A stretch of DNA of 34,641 bases, from assembly GCA_036004445.1 (NCBI GenBank), contig DASYRL010000026.1:1-34641 (forward strand), written 5' to 3'. A program made the translations under genes and the position numbers. Of the stretch, positions 22,993 through 31,367 are shown piece by piece; position 1 is the stretch's first letter; each line of letters begins with the position of its first letter. Under the pieces are notes generated by a model. It did not search any database. It was not told the origin of the DNA and was given only the letters and a program-made list of their open reading frames with translations. This stretch comes from DASXUC01 sp036004445 (GTDB taxonomy: Bacteria > Sysuimicrobiota > Sysuimicrobiia > Sysuimicrobiales > Kaftiobacteriaceae).

Positions 22993-23036
22993 CGGAGGGG
23001 GAGAGCGATTCTCTCCCCCTCCGATTCCTCCCCCTC
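22993..23036 (-). promoter_or_regulatory. Alternative hairpins in the leader of the AI-2E-family gene
   Basis: A perfect 13-bp inverted repeat (22993-23005 with 23011-23023, 5-base loop) lies 10 bases upstream of the ATG at 22982. On the minus strand the 5' arm GAGGGGGAG occurs twice, 15 bases apart (23028-23036 and 23013-23021), while CTCCCCCTC occurs once. The single copy can pair with either. The pyrimidine arm resembles an anti-Shine-Dalgarno stretch. A translation or transcription control role is inference. Confidence 0.45.
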
Positions 23037-23218
23037 ACCCAAGCTGCTTCTGTCGATCGGTGAGTGATGCTCGGACTCGGCAAGCCGGTCCTGCGCATGA
23101 GACTTCCTGCTGCTGAGTCTCAATCCCCTTCGAAAACGCCAGGAGAAGGAATTCGTCATCGTCCACGGAACAACAGGAGGCTCCGTCCAGTTGATTCCGC
23201 TCCACCAAGGAGGCGCGC

Positions 23219-24175
23219 ATGGCGAAGTCAGGCGAGATCGGCGCGGGGGTCCCCGCGCAGCCCAACGACGACGGACTGCAGCTCGACCCGACGCCGAACA
23301 CGTCGGAGTGGTGGTACTTTGACGCCCTGTTCGACGACGGCTCGGGGGCGTGCGTCGTGTATAACGTCCCCCCGAACGAGAACCTCATGATGACCATCAA
23401 CCGCCCGGACGGCGTGCGGGAGAAGGAGTTGCTGAAGTACGGAACCAGCCAGTTCACGGCGTCGAAGGACCGATGTGACGTGCGCATCGGGCCCCACTGG
23501 GCGAAGGGAGATCTCCACACCTACCAGCTGCACGCGGAAGGAAACACGACCGCGGTCGATCTCACGTTCACCGGAATCGTCCCGGCGTGGAAGATGAGTC
23601 CCGACCACCCGCAGAGCGGCGTGATTATGGGCTGGATCCCTTCGATCCCGTACGGGACCGCGGCGGGCACGATCACCTACGGCGGGCAGGTCCATCAGGT
23701 GAAGGGATCCGCGTACCACGATCACAACTGGTTCAACACCCCGCAGGGGAAGGCCATCGACCACTGGTACTGGGGCCGCGGCAACGCCGGCCCGTACAGC
23801 TACGTGTTTTCTGTGATGTACTTCAAGACGCTGCTGGGGGTCGTGCGTGGGTCGCTGCTGATGCTGGCGAAAGACGGTGCCGTCATCATCGGCCATGCCG
23901 GCAACGCGATCGACGTGCAGGCGGGCAAGATGCTCGGGGGACCGGGTGGCCGCCAGTACCCGCAGCAGGTTGACTTCGATTTCAAGGAAGGCACGGATCA
24001 CGTTCACCTGGCCTACCGCAACCAGAAGTGGATCGAGTGGATCAGCCACGCCGATGCCACCGCACTACCGGAGCCGAGCAATGGCTGGTACTATCGGTGG
24101 CGGGCCGACGTGGCGCTCACGGTTGGCTCGGAGACGGTCAACGGCGAGGGCACGTACGAATTGCAGATGTACTAG
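23219..24175 (+). CDS. CrtC/AttH-like lipocalin-fold protein
   Basis: 318 residues from ATG 23219 with AAGGAGG 5 bases upstream. TSEWWYFDALFDDGSGACVVY near residue 28, KGSAYHDHNWFNTPQG and DHWYWGRGNAG near the middle, and a C-terminal strand-rich part (YYRWRADVALTV) match the CrtC N-terminal/AttH double-lipocalin family. Carotenoid 1,2-hydratase (CrtC) hydrates carotenoid ends; most relatives are of unknown function. The conserved WWYFDA and HDHNW His/Asp are present. No signal peptide. No carotenoid genes are nearby, so a carotenoid role is not supported here. Confidence 0.85.
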   Translation: MAKSGEIGAGVPAQPNDDGLQLDPTPNTSEWWYFDALFDDGSGACVVYNVPPNENLMMTINRPDGVREKELLKYGTSQFTASKDRCDVRIGPHWAKGDLHTYQLHAEGNTTAVDLTFTGIVPAWKMSPDHPQSGVIMGWIPSIPYGTAAGTITYGGQVHQVKGSAYHDHNWFNTPQGKAIDHWYWGRGNAGPYSYVFSVMYFKTLLGVVRGSLLMLAKDGAVIIGHAGNAIDVQAGKMLGGPGGRQYPQQVDFDFKEGTDHVHLAYRNQKWIEWISHADATALPEPSNGWYYRWRADVALTVGSETVNGEGTYELQMY

Positions 24176-24180
24176 GACGC

Positions 24181-24210
24181 GGGAACACGGGAACGGGGAA
24201 ACGCGGAAAC
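24181..24210. repeat. Degenerate GGGAACA/G heptad repeat
   Basis: Directly after the CrtC-like stop: GGGAACA-C-GGGAACG-GGGAAAC-GCGGAAAC. Similar heptads occur at 31457-31483, 31561-31588 and 34057-34082, always at or near gene ends. Confidence 0.6.
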
Positions 24211-24224
24211 AAATGCTGCAAGAC

Positions 24225-24255
24225 CAGAGGCCCGGGCGCATTGCCCGGGCCTCTG
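24225..24255. terminator. Bidirectional terminator-like hairpin between convergent genes
   Basis: A perfect 13-bp GC-rich inverted repeat (24225-24237 with 24243-24255, loop GCATT) lies between the convergent CrtC-like and cold-shock genes. T-tracts are weak on both sides (TCTTGC on the minus strand), so termination may be partly factor-dependent. Confidence 0.6.
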
Positions 24256-24277
24256 TACTGCCACGAAGTGGTTAGGG

Positions 24278-24484
24278 TTAGTCGATGGGCCGCACGCCCG
24301 TGGCCTGTGGGCCCTTCTGGCCCTGCGTGACGGTGAACTCCACGCGCTGACCTTCGTTGAGCGTCTTGTAGCCGTCACCCTCGATGCCACTGAAATGAAC
24401 GAAGACGTCCTTGCTCCCATCCTCCGGGGTAATGAACCCGTACCCCTTCTCATTGCTGAACCACTTCACGGTACCTGTTGCCAT
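24278..24484 (-). CDS. Cold-shock protein (CspA family)
   Basis: 68 residues, the normal length. An OB-fold single-strand nucleic-acid chaperone: GTVKWFSNEKGYGFI with RNP1 (KGYGFI at 13-18), RNP2 VFVHF at 27-31, and the tail GQKGPQATGVR. The ATG at 24484 has AAGGTGG 9 bases upstream; the frame continues upstream but only as leader. A strong hairpin terminator follows. Cold-shock genes usually have structured leaders; the 113-base spacer to the divergent gene could hold one but I could not define it. Confidence 0.95.
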   Translation of the reverse strand: MATGTVKWFSNEKGYGFITPEDGSKDVFVHFSGIEGDGYKTLNEGQRVEFTVTQGQKGPQATGVRPID

Positions 24485-24597
24485 TGCTGTACCACCTTTT
24501 CCCTCGCGCAGGCTATCACAGAACCAGTGCTGGTGCTGCGATGCGTGCACTAGTCTCGCATAGGGTCTGTGTGAAATCAATAGGGTAAGATGGTGCT

Positions 24598-25065
24598 GTG
24601 CGAATCGGCCTGCGGCTGCTACTCATTCCGACGATCCGGCGCCTGCCGGCCTACGCGGCGCTGGCGTGGCGCGTGCTTCGCGATCCCCGGGTCTCGCGGC
24701 GGCACAAGGTCGTGCTGGCCGCCGGCGCGGGGTACGTGCTGTCGCCGATCGATCTGCTGCCGGGCTTTATCCCGGTCATCGGGCAGATGGACGATCTTGC
24801 CGTGATGCTGCTCAGCCTGCGGGCCACGCTGCGCCTGGCGCCGCCGGAGGTTGCCGAGAGCCACCTGGCGGCGGCCGGGCTGTCATGGGCGCAGATCGAC
24901 GACGATCTCTCGCGCCTGGTGCAGGCCGGAAGTCTGATCACCGCGGTGGCGGTGCGACTCGGTGCGCGGGCGGCCGTCGGGGCGGGTCGTCTCGGCGCAC
25001 GGGCGGCGACCGGCGCCGGACGGTTCATCAGCGGGATGGTACGGCGGCGCCGCGGTCAATCATGA
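24598..25065 (+). CDS. YkvA/DUF1232 family protein
   Basis: 155 residues from GTG 24598. The DUF1232 core is RRHKVVLAAGAGYVLSPIDLLPGFIPVIGQMDDLAVMLLSLR (about residues 34-76), with the signature YxxSPxDLxPxxIPVxGxxDD. A Gly/Ala/Arg-rich C-terminal region has two near-copies of RLGARAA.GAGR. The domain is a short hydrophobic pair-helix of unknown role, probably membrane-associated. TAAGAT at about 24585 would give a nearly leaderless transcript. Its stop overlaps the methyltransferase start (ATGA), so these form an operon. Confidence 0.85.
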   Translation: MRIGLRLLLIPTIRRLPAYAALAWRVLRDPRVSRRHKVVLAAGAGYVLSPIDLLPGFIPVIGQMDDLAVMLLSLRATLRLAPPEVAESHLAAAGLSWAQIDDDLSRLVQAGSLITAVAVRLGARAAVGAGRLGARAATGAGRFISGMVRRRRGQS

Positions 25066-26270
25066 TGTCATCGGATGGGTATCAGCGGGTCGTCGCGGAC
25101 ACCGTCACCGACGCCGCGCGCTTCGCCGGCGGGGTGTTCAGCGGACGCCGGCGCGGGTTCCAGGTCCCGTGGGACCGGGTGGTGCTGCGCCCCGTGCAGA
25201 TCAAGAATCGCCGGCACGTCCAGGTCGCATATGAACGGCGCGGCCGGACCGTGACCAAGAACTTCGCCGGGGCCCAGCTCGCTGCCGAAGTGGATCGCCT
25301 GCTCGCGCTGCCGTACAGTCACATCACGCTGCAGACAACCGAACGCCAGGTGGACGTCCACATCACGCGCAAAGGCAAGGCGTCGATCCGGCAGCAGGCC
25401 GCCCCGCGCGCCGAACCCGAGCTCGCCCACGACCGGCGGAAGCAGTACCTCCTGGGGGCCGAAAGCCTGCCCTTCCTCAGGGCGCTGGGAATGGTCACCC
25501 CCTCGGGTGACATCAAGACCGGCATGCGGGACAAGTTCCAGCAGATCCACGAGTTCCTGAAACTGCTCGACCAGTCCGGCGCGCTCGTCCCCGCCGGACG
25601 CCGGCCGCTGACCATGGTCGACCTGGGCTGCGGCAGCGCCCACCTCACCTTTGCGGCCTACCATTACGTGCGTGACGTGTTGGGCAGCCCCGTCCAGATG
25701 ATGGGGGTGGACCGCAACGTCAGTCTGTTGGACAAACAGCGGAGTCTGGCACGAAGACTGGGCATGAGCGAGGTGACGTTCCACACGACCGCGATCGCCG
25801 ACTTCGTGCCCGCGGCACCGGTGGACGTCGTATTGGCACTTCACGCGTGCGATACCGCCACCGATGATGCCCTGGCCCAGGGCATCCGCTGGCGCAGCCG
25901 CGGGATCTTCAGCGTGCCCTGCTGCCACCATGAGCTGCAGTCGCAACTCGAGCGGCACGCGCCGCCCGCCGCGTTCGCCCCGGTCTGGCGCCACGGCATC
26001 CTCGCCTCGCGCACCGGCGACGTCCTCACCGACACCTTCCGCGCGCTGATCCTGCGAATCATGGGCTACCGGACCGATGTGGTGGAATTCGTGAGCAGCG
26101 AGCACACGGCGCGCAATCTGATGATCCGGGCGCTCCGGACGGGGGGAGCCGCAGACGCGCGCTACCTGCGAGAGTATCAGGAACTGAGAGCATTCTGGGG
26201 CGTCGCGCCCTATCTTGAAGGGTTGCTCGGCTCCGCGTTCCCCTCTGTCCCCGCGCCGACCGCGGTCTAG
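25062..26270 (+). CDS. SAM-dependent methyltransferase (Methyltransf_32-like)
   Basis: 402 residues from ATG 25062, overlapping the DUF1232 stop by four bases. Residues 1-170 form a variable N-terminal region. The Rossmann methyltransferase domain begins at TMVDLGCGSAHLTFAAYHYV (motif I, about 186), followed by GVDRNVSLLDKQ (acidic loop region), VVLALHACDTATDDAL and FSVPCCHHEL. The HACD and PCCHH segments are typical of the Methyltransf_32 family, which includes METTL25/RRNAD1-like proteins. The acceptor is unknown; an RNA substrate is possible. It ends 8 bases before the cyclase/AAA regulator, on the same strand. Confidence 0.85.
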   Translation: MMSSDGYQRVVADTVTDAARFAGGVFSGRRRGFQVPWDRVVLRPVQIKNRRHVQVAYERRGRTVTKNFAGAQLAAEVDRLLALPYSHITLQTTERQVDVHITRKGKASIRQQAAPRAEPELAHDRRKQYLLGAESLPFLRALGMVTPSGDIKTGMRDKFQQIHEFLKLLDQSGALVPAGRRPLTMVDLGCGSAHLTFAAYHYVRDVLGSPVQMMGVDRNVSLLDKQRSLARRLGMSEVTFHTTAIADFVPAAPVDVVLALHACDTATDDALAQGIRWRSRGIFSVPCCHHELQSQLERHAPPAAFAPVWRHGILASRTGDVLTDTFRALILRIMGYRTDVVEFVSSEHTARNLMIRALRTGGAADARYLREYQELRAFWGVAPYLEGLLGSAFPSVPAPTAV

Positions 26271-26278
26271 CCTCGCCA

Positions 26279-29200
26279 ATGATTCGGTGTGCCCGCTGCG
26301 GCAGAGAGAACCCTGCGGATGCGCAGTTTTGCATGCGCTGCGGGGCACCGCTGTCCCGGGTCTGCCCGAACTGCGCGGCCGCCAACTCGACCGAGGCGAC
26401 GTTCTGTCTGCAGTGCGGGACGCCGCTGGCGCCGGCGGCGACCACGGAGCGCCGGCTGCTCAGCGTGCTCTTCGCCGATCTCGTGGGCTCAACGGCGCTG
26501 ACCCAGCGCCTCGATCCGGAAGCCATGCGCGCGATGATCGGCCGCTATTTCTCGGCGATGCGGGATGAAATCTCGCAGCGCGGAGGGTCAGTCGAAAAGT
26601 TTATCGGCGACGCGGTCATGGCGGTGTTCGGGTTGCCGGTGGCGCATGAGGACGATCCCGAGCGCGCGCTGCGCACGGCGCTGGCGATGCAGCAGCGGCT
26701 GCCCGAGCTCAACGCTCGATCGGCCGCCGACCTGCACATGCGCATCGGGATCAGCACCGGTGAGGTCATTGCCGACCCGTCGGCGGTCTCTGAGGGCCAG
26801 TTCATGGTCACCGGCGAGATCGTGAATCTGGCCGCGCGGCTGCAGGCGCAAGCGCCGCCCGACGGGATCGTGGTCGACGACAGGACCTACGATGCCACGA
26901 AGCGCCTTGGGGAATACGCACCCGACGCCGTGCCCGACGGCGCCGACTTCGCGGGCCGCCGCTACTGGCGCTTCGCCGGCCTGACAGCCGGCAAGACCGC
27001 CGCCCGGCGCCTGCGCTCCCCGCTGGTCGGCCGGGAAGATGAGATGCAGTTCCTCCAGGCGCTCTACCGCCGCGTCGTCGAAGGACGCCAGCACCATCTC
27101 GTCACTGTGATCGGCCCGGCGGGCGTCGGAAAGACCCGGCTGATGAGGGAATTCGTCAAGACGCTGGAGACCGCAGCGGTTCCGCCGGCAATCCTGCGCG
27201 GCCGCTGCCCCGCGTACGGTGAAGGCCTGACGTACTGGCCGCTGGCGGAGATGCTCAAGCAGGAATGCGACATCAAGGACGATGATCCACCGGCGCTGGT
27301 GGCCGACAAGTTGCGGGAAAGCGTGCTGCGGGTGTGCGTTCCCCTCCTCGGTGCCGATGACGCCAATGGCGTGGCCGCCGCGCTCGCCCCGCTGCTGGGC
27401 GCGCAGATCGCGCGGCCGGCCGACGCGTTCTGGCGGGAGCGCCTGGCGGCGCTCAAGAGCGTCGTCGAAAACCCGCCGGTCGCGGCGCGCGAGGCAGCAG
27501 TGGCCGATGAATCGCGCCGCGGCGGGGATCTGCTGGTGCAGGCAGTGCGGAGCTTCCTCTTTGCGATGGCTCAGCGTGGCCCGCTGGTGCTCATCTTCGA
27601 GGATCTGCACTGGGCCGAGCCCAGCCTGCTCGAGCTGCTGGAACACCCGTCGTTACGCGGGCTGAACGCCCCCATCCTGACGCTGTGCCTGGCACGGCCA
27701 GAACTGCCGGAGCAGCATCCGGACTGGGCCTCGCGGGTCCGAAACTATACCGCGCTGTCCCTGTCGCCGCTGCCCGACGCGCGCGGGCGGACGCTGATCT
27801 CCGAGCTGCTCGCCGGTGACCCCATCGCCGACGACGTCCGCGCCGCGATCCTGGCCAAGGCCGAGGGCAATCCGCTGTTCATCGAAGAGATCCTTCAGAT
27901 GCTCATCGACACCGGGGAACTGGTGCAGGGACAGCGCGGATGGCAGCGGAGCCGCCCGGCGCTGGACATCCGGATCCCGGACACGATCCATGGAATCCTG
28001 GTGAGCCGACTGGACCTGCTCACCCCGCTGGAGAAACGCGTCATCCAGGACGCCTCCATCCCCGGCCGCGTCTTCTGGTCCGCGGCCACCGCGGCGGTAG
28101 GGCAGCTTTCCACACCCGAGGTCGCCGCCGCCGTGGCGCGCCTGGCCGAACGCGACCTCATCGAAGAACGGCCCGTTTCGTCGCTGTCGGGAGACAGAGA
28201 GTACGCGTTCAAGCACGCGTTGATCCGCGAGGTCGCGTACTCGATGGTGCCCAAACTCGGCCGCAGCTCGCGCCATCTGCGGTTTGCGCAATGGCTCGAG
28301 CAGACCGCATCGCTGGGAGGGGACACCTTTCTGGAAGTCCTGGCCTATCATTACGAGCAAGCATGGCGGTACCGCTTCGAAACCGGAGAGAGCGACGAAG
28401 ACCTCGCCCGCCGCGCAATCGCCGCGCTGCGAAAGGCCGGGGCGCGGGCCGCCAGACTGCGCACGCTGCCGGAAGCGCGTCGGCTCTACGAGCGCGCGCT
28501 GAGCGTGCTGCGCAACGCCGGATTGGAGCACGATCTCACGTTGCAGTTGGACCTGCTGACCGACCACGTCGAGGTCGTGAAGTGGATGTCCACGCCAATG
28601 GTGGTCATCGAGGAGACAGGTCCGGTCTTCGAGCTGGCCCCCCAGATCGGACGGGAGGACCTGGTGGCGCGGGCCTGGCTGAACGTGGGGTTCGCGGAGT
28701 ACGACCGCAACCGTCTGGAGCCCGCGGAGGCCGCTCTGTCCCGGGCGCTGGAGTTGTTCCGCCGCTTAGGCGACCGGGAGGGCGAAGCGGAAACACTGGA
28801 GATGCTGGGCGGGATCACGGACTACCTGCGCGGCAGCCTGAACAAGGCGCACAAAGCCTACCGGCAGGCACTCGCCCTCTACCGCGAGCTCGGCAACCAG
28901 CAGGGTGCGGCGCGCACCACGGCCTGGTTGGGACGATCTGTGCTCAACAGCGGCAACCTCCTCGAAGCGCGGACGCTGCTCACGGAAGCCCGCACCCTCG
29001 CGCGCGCGCATCACGAGCGGATCAGCGAAGGGGCCAGTCTCACCGGTCTGGCCATCCTCGCGCACCTGACCGGAGATTCGCCGGCCGCCGTCGCCAAGTA
29101 CCAGGAGGCGATTGCACTGTGGCAGGCGGTTGGAGACCACGTCTCAGAGGTCGGCGCGCGCAGGCACCTCGGCATGCACTACCTGCGGTACGGGCGGCTC

Positions 29201-29683
29201 GACGAGGCGGAGGCAGAACTCCTGAGAGCCGACAAGATCCGTCGTCAGCACGGCGCCAAAACGAATTCGGCGGGGCTCCTCCGTGCGCTGGCCGAAGTCG
29301 CCCTGGCGCGGGGCGAAGTCCTCACCGCCGCAGAGCACGCCGAGCAGGCTCTCGCGCTGCTCATGCCTGAACAGGACGAGATCGCCATCGCCACGCACTC
29401 GGTGACGCTGGCGAAGATCCGCGCCGCGCAGGGACGAGGGGAGGAAGCCGAAGAGTTATTCCGGCGCGGACTGGCGATCTTAGAGGGACAAGAGTATCAG
29501 ATTGACCTCGCGCTGACGCTGCTCAAGTACGGCGAGGGCATGCTGCTGCTTGGACAGGACGCCCGCGCGCGAGCGCTGCTGGCCCAGGCGCGGGAATCGT
29601 TCGAGACGATGGGCGCGGGCCACTTCGTAGAGGAAGTCGATCGCCGCCTCGCCGGGATCACTTCAGCGGTCTCCCCACCGTAA
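26279..29683 (+). CDS. Large zinc-ribbon / class III cyclase / AAA ATPase / TPR regulator
   Basis: 1134 residues. Two N-terminal zinc ribbons (Cys4, 7, 18, 21 and Cys29, 32, 43, 46) precede a class III cyclase domain (about 57-235). Asp67 in FADLVGST, Lys107, Asp111 in IGDA, Asn183 and Arg187 in VNLAAR are all present, so catalysis looks intact. An AAA_16/STAND ATPase follows, with Walker A GPAGVGKT at 279-286 and a Walker B near LIFEDLHWAEPSLLE (about 440). The C-terminal third is TPR-like (e.g. AYRQALALYRELGNQQGAARTTAWLG). Such proteins are large signal-integration ATPases found in soil bacteria; the ligand is unknown. Soluble; no membrane segment. Convergent 26-base overlap with the AhpD-like gene. 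Confidence 0.92.
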   Translation: MIRCARCGRENPADAQFCMRCGAPLSRVCPNCAAANSTEATFCLQCGTPLAPAATTERRLLSVLFADLVGSTALTQRLDPEAMRAMIGRYFSAMRDEISQRGGSVEKFIGDAVMAVFGLPVAHEDDPERALRTALAMQQRLPELNARSAADLHMRIGISTGEVIADPSAVSEGQFMVTGEIVNLAARLQAQAPPDGIVVDDRTYDATKRLGEYAPDAVPDGADFAGRRYWRFAGLTAGKTAARRLRSPLVGREDEMQFLQALYRRVVEGRQHHLVTVIGPAGVGKTRLMREFVKTLETAAVPPAILRGRCPAYGEGLTYWPLAEMLKQECDIKDDDPPALVADKLRESVLRVCVPLLGADDANGVAAALAPLLGAQIARPADAFWRERLAALKSVVENPPVAAREAAVADESRRGGDLLVQAVRSFLFAMAQRGPLVLIFEDLHWAEPSLLELLEHPSLRGLNAPILTLCLARPELPEQHPDWASRVRNYTALSLSPLPDARGRTLISELLAGDPIADDVRAAILAKAEGNPLFIEEILQMLIDTGELVQGQRGWQRSRPALDIRIPDTIHGILVSRLDLLTPLEKRVIQDASIPGRVFWSAATAAVGQLSTPEVAAAVARLAERDLIEERPVSSLSGDREYAFKHALIREVAYSMVPKLGRSSRHLRFAQWLEQTASLGGDTFLEVLAYHYEQAWRYRFETGESDEDLARRAIAALRKAGARAARLRTLPEARRLYERALSVLRNAGLEHDLTLQLDLLTDHVEVVKWMSTPMVVIEETGPVFELAPQIGREDLVARAWLNVGFAEYDRNRLEPAEAALSRALELFRRLGDREGEAETLEMLGGITDYLRGSLNKAHKAYRQALALYRELGNQQGAARTTAWLGRSVLNSGNLLEARTLLTEARTLARAHHERISEGASLTGLAILAHLTGDSPAAVAKYQEAIALWQAVGDHVSEVGARRHLGMHYLRYGRLDEAEAELLRADKIRRQHGAKTNSAGLLRALAEVALARGEVLTAAEHAEQALALLMPEQDEIAIATHSVTLAKIRAAQGRGEEAEELFRRGLAILEGQEYQIDLALTLLKYGEGMLLLGQDARARALLAQARESFETMGAGHFVEEVDRRLAGITSAVSPP

Positions 29684-30242
29684 GCGCGTCCTTCAACTCC
29701 GGCTCCAACTCCAGATGCTCGACATCGGGCTCGGCGCCGAGCGCATCGACCAGCCGGCTGATGAAGTTCCGCGCGGCGGCAACGGCGGCGATGTCGACGA
29801 TCTCCGCGTCGGAGTACCCGTGCCCGCGCAGTCCCTCAATCTCGCGCGGCACGATCTTATACGCCTCCATCGACACGTTGACAGCATAGTCCATCATTGC
29901 GACCTCCGCCGGAGACAACCCGGCGGAGTGGAAATCGCGCGCGATCGCTTCCACCTGCTCGGCACTGAAGAATTTCGAACGGAGCACCGCCCCGTGTGAC
30001 AGGGTTCAGTAGCTGCACCGCAGCGCGCGCGAGACGGCGAACGTAATGAGCTCGTAGCGCCGGAGATTCATCCGCTCCCGCACGGTCTTGATCAAACTGC
30101 GGTAGGCGAGCACGATTTCCGGATGCAGGCTCAGGGCCCTGACGTAGTTGTGGACGTACCCATCCGCCGCCGACTCTCGGTCGTAGATCTCCTTCAGCAG
30201 CCCGGTCGCGTCATCTTCGGGGACAGTCTGAACGAACGCCAT
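29658..30242 (-). CDS. AhpD-like peroxidase-related protein with in-frame TGA (candidate selenoprotein, CxxU)
   Basis: 194 codons from ATG 30242, which has GGAGGGG 5 bases upstream. Translation reaches CSY and meets TGA at 30008-30006 (codon 79), then continues in the same frame with TLSHGAVLRSKFF to a normal stop at 29658. The AhpD active-site pattern E-x11-C-x2-C-x3-H is preserved exactly if TGA is read as the second Cys position: Glu64, Cys76, Sec79, His83. The downstream half (EVAMMDYAVNVS, GYSDAEIVDIAAVAAARNFISRLVDALG) is intact and conserved in style with the carboxymuconolactone decarboxylase/AhpD family. A SECIS-like hairpin lies 10-27 bases after the TGA. AhpD-like selenoproteins are known from metagenomic surveys. 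A nonsense mutation of a Cys codon is the alternative. Confidence 0.8.
29979..29995 (-). promoter_or_regulatory. SECIS-like hairpin after the AhpD TGA
   Basis: On the minus strand, ACGGGGC-GGT-GCTCCGT forms a 7-bp stem (one G-U) with apical loop GGU. The loop begins 18 bases after the TGA. Bacterial SECIS elements lie directly 3' of the UGA, with the apical loop about 16-37 bases away and a G at the loop start; this hairpin meets these rules. A competing hairpin CCCUGU-CAC-ACGGGG overlaps it. Confidence 0.55.
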
Positions 30243-30298
30243 GGCCACCCCTCCTCGCTCTAGTGAGGAGAACGTTCGGGCTCAGCGGCCCTGTTCCC

Positions 30299-30373
30299 CG
30301 GTACCAGGTACGAGTTTCCAGGCAAATCGGTACCAGGTACCGGATTCCAGGCGAAACGGTACCTGGTACACGG
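30299..30373. repeat. 29-bp tandem repeat (2.6 copies) with a 13-bp hairpin
   Basis: CGGTACCAGGTAC followed by TTTCCAGG or ATTCCAGG and C(A/G)AA repeats at 30299, 30328 and (partial) 30357, exact period 29. GTACCAGGTACCG (30330-30342) and CGGTACCTGGTAC (30357-30369) form a perfect 13-bp inverted repeat with a 14-base loop. It lies between the rsgA stop and the AhpD-like gene. The CCAGGTAC core also occurs in hairpin A of the tRNA-Lys array. Confidence 0.75.
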
Positions 30374-31276
30374 TCAGAGCCGTCCGCTCTTGGCCAGACG
30401 CGCGTAGCGCTTGTAGAGTCCTTCGTCCAACTCCCCCGCGTCCAGGGAAGCCTTCACGGCGCACTTCGGCTCGTGCGTGTGGGAACAGTCCCGAAAGTGA
30501 CAGGCCGCCGCGAGTGCGCTGATCTCGGGGAACAGATCCTCCGCGGCGTCGATGCCCTCGTCGCCGGTGAATCCGACCTCCCGGAGCCCCGGCGTGTCCA
30601 CCACCATCGTCGACCCCACTTGATGGATCGCCGCCCAGTTGGTCGTATGGCTACCCCGGCCACTGCGGGCGAGGGGAGACACGCGGAGGCCGAGACCGGG
30701 ATTGAGCGCGTTGAGCAAACTGGACTTCCCCGACCCGGACGGCCCGATGAACGCGACCAGGCGGCCGTCGATCGCCGCGCGTAGTTCTCCCACGCCTTCG
30801 CCCGTCACCGCGCTGGTGACAAGCACCGGGACCGCCGCCAGCTCGTAGGGCGCGAGCGCGTGGCGGACGGCAGCCGGATCCGCGAGATCGATCTTGTTGG
30901 CGCAGACGAGGACCGCGGGGGCACCTTTCGAGGCAATGGCCAGAAACCGGTCGATCACCGTCGGCCGCGGCGGACACGCCACGACGATGACCGTCACGTC
31001 GAGGTTGGCCGCCAGCACCTGTGCGGGTGCGGACTTATCGCCCGGCGCCCGGCGGACGAGCTGCGCGTGGCGCGGCAGCAGCTTCCGCACGGCCCCCTCG
31101 TGCGGGCGGATGACGTCGACCTCTACGCGGTCGCCGACGGCGACCGGATTTGTGGTCCCGACCAGCTCCCTGCGCAACCGGCCGCGCAGCGTGCATCGCC
31201 AGTCCGACCCCTGCCCATCGCGCACCGTGACCTGCGGGCCATCGGTGCGTACGACCATACCGACAAACGGCTCCAT
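30374..31276 (-). CDS. rsgA: Small ribosomal subunit biogenesis GTPase RsgA
   Basis: 300 residues from ATG 31276, with AGGAGG 10 bases upstream. An N-terminal OB-fold (about 1-70) precedes a circularly permuted GTPase. The motif order is G4 ANKIDL (NKID at 127-130), G1 GPSGSGKS (178-185), then G3 DTPG (227-230). The C-terminal zinc site is C-x4-C-x-H-x5-C (Cys259, Cys264, His266, Cys272). RsgA acts in late 30S maturation, checking the decoding site and releasing RbfA. The 164-base leader contains a terminator and a small ORF, suggesting attenuation. Long upstream in-frame sequence is this leader. The AhpD-like gene follows on the same strand after 131 bases. Confidence 0.95.
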   Translation of the reverse strand: MEPFVGMVVRTDGPQVTVRDGQGSDWRCTLRGRLRRELVGTTNPVAVGDRVEVDVIRPHEGAVRKLLPRHAQLVRRAPGDKSAPAQVLAANLDVTVIVVACPPRPTVIDRFLAIASKGAPAVLVCANKIDLADPAAVRHALAPYELAAVPVLVTSAVTGEGVGELRAAIDGRLVAFIGPSGSGKSSLLNALNPGLGLRVSPLARSGRGSHTTNWAAIHQVGSTMVVDTPGLREVGFTGDEGIDAAEDLFPEISALAAACHFRDCSHTHEPKCAVKASLDAGELDEGLYKRYARLAKSGRL

Positions 31277-31306
31277 CGCCGGAGTCCTCCTGTGTACAAG
31301 GTGGTA

Positions 31307-31343
31307 GGAAACGAAAACGGCCGCGGGCATCTGCCCACGGCCG
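31307..31343 (-). terminator. Intrinsic terminator inside the rsgA leader
   Basis: On the minus strand, CGGCCGTGGGCA (31343-31332) pairs with TGCCCGCGGCCG (31329-31318), 12 pairs with one U-G, followed directly by TTTTCGTTT. It ends only about 35 bases before the rsgA ATG, with no room for another promoter, so transcription must pass through it to reach rsgA. Confidence 0.75.
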
Positions 31344-31367
31344 CGCACAGGAGGTCCGAGAGTTAGA

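Noticed and set aside
29658..29987. A separate small gene starting at 29987 (MLRSKFF...)
   Set aside because: It is in frame with the upstream AhpD half, lacks a ribosome binding site and begins in the middle of the catalytic fold; TGA readthrough or a nonsense mutation explains it better.
29658..30242. General reassignment of TGA to an amino acid
   Set aside because: TGA ends many other genes here, including hisF, hisH, hisG and hisZ, where reading through would run into overlapping genes.
30299..30373. A short CRISPR array
   Set aside because: The 29-bp units are directly adjacent with no spacers, and no cas genes are present.
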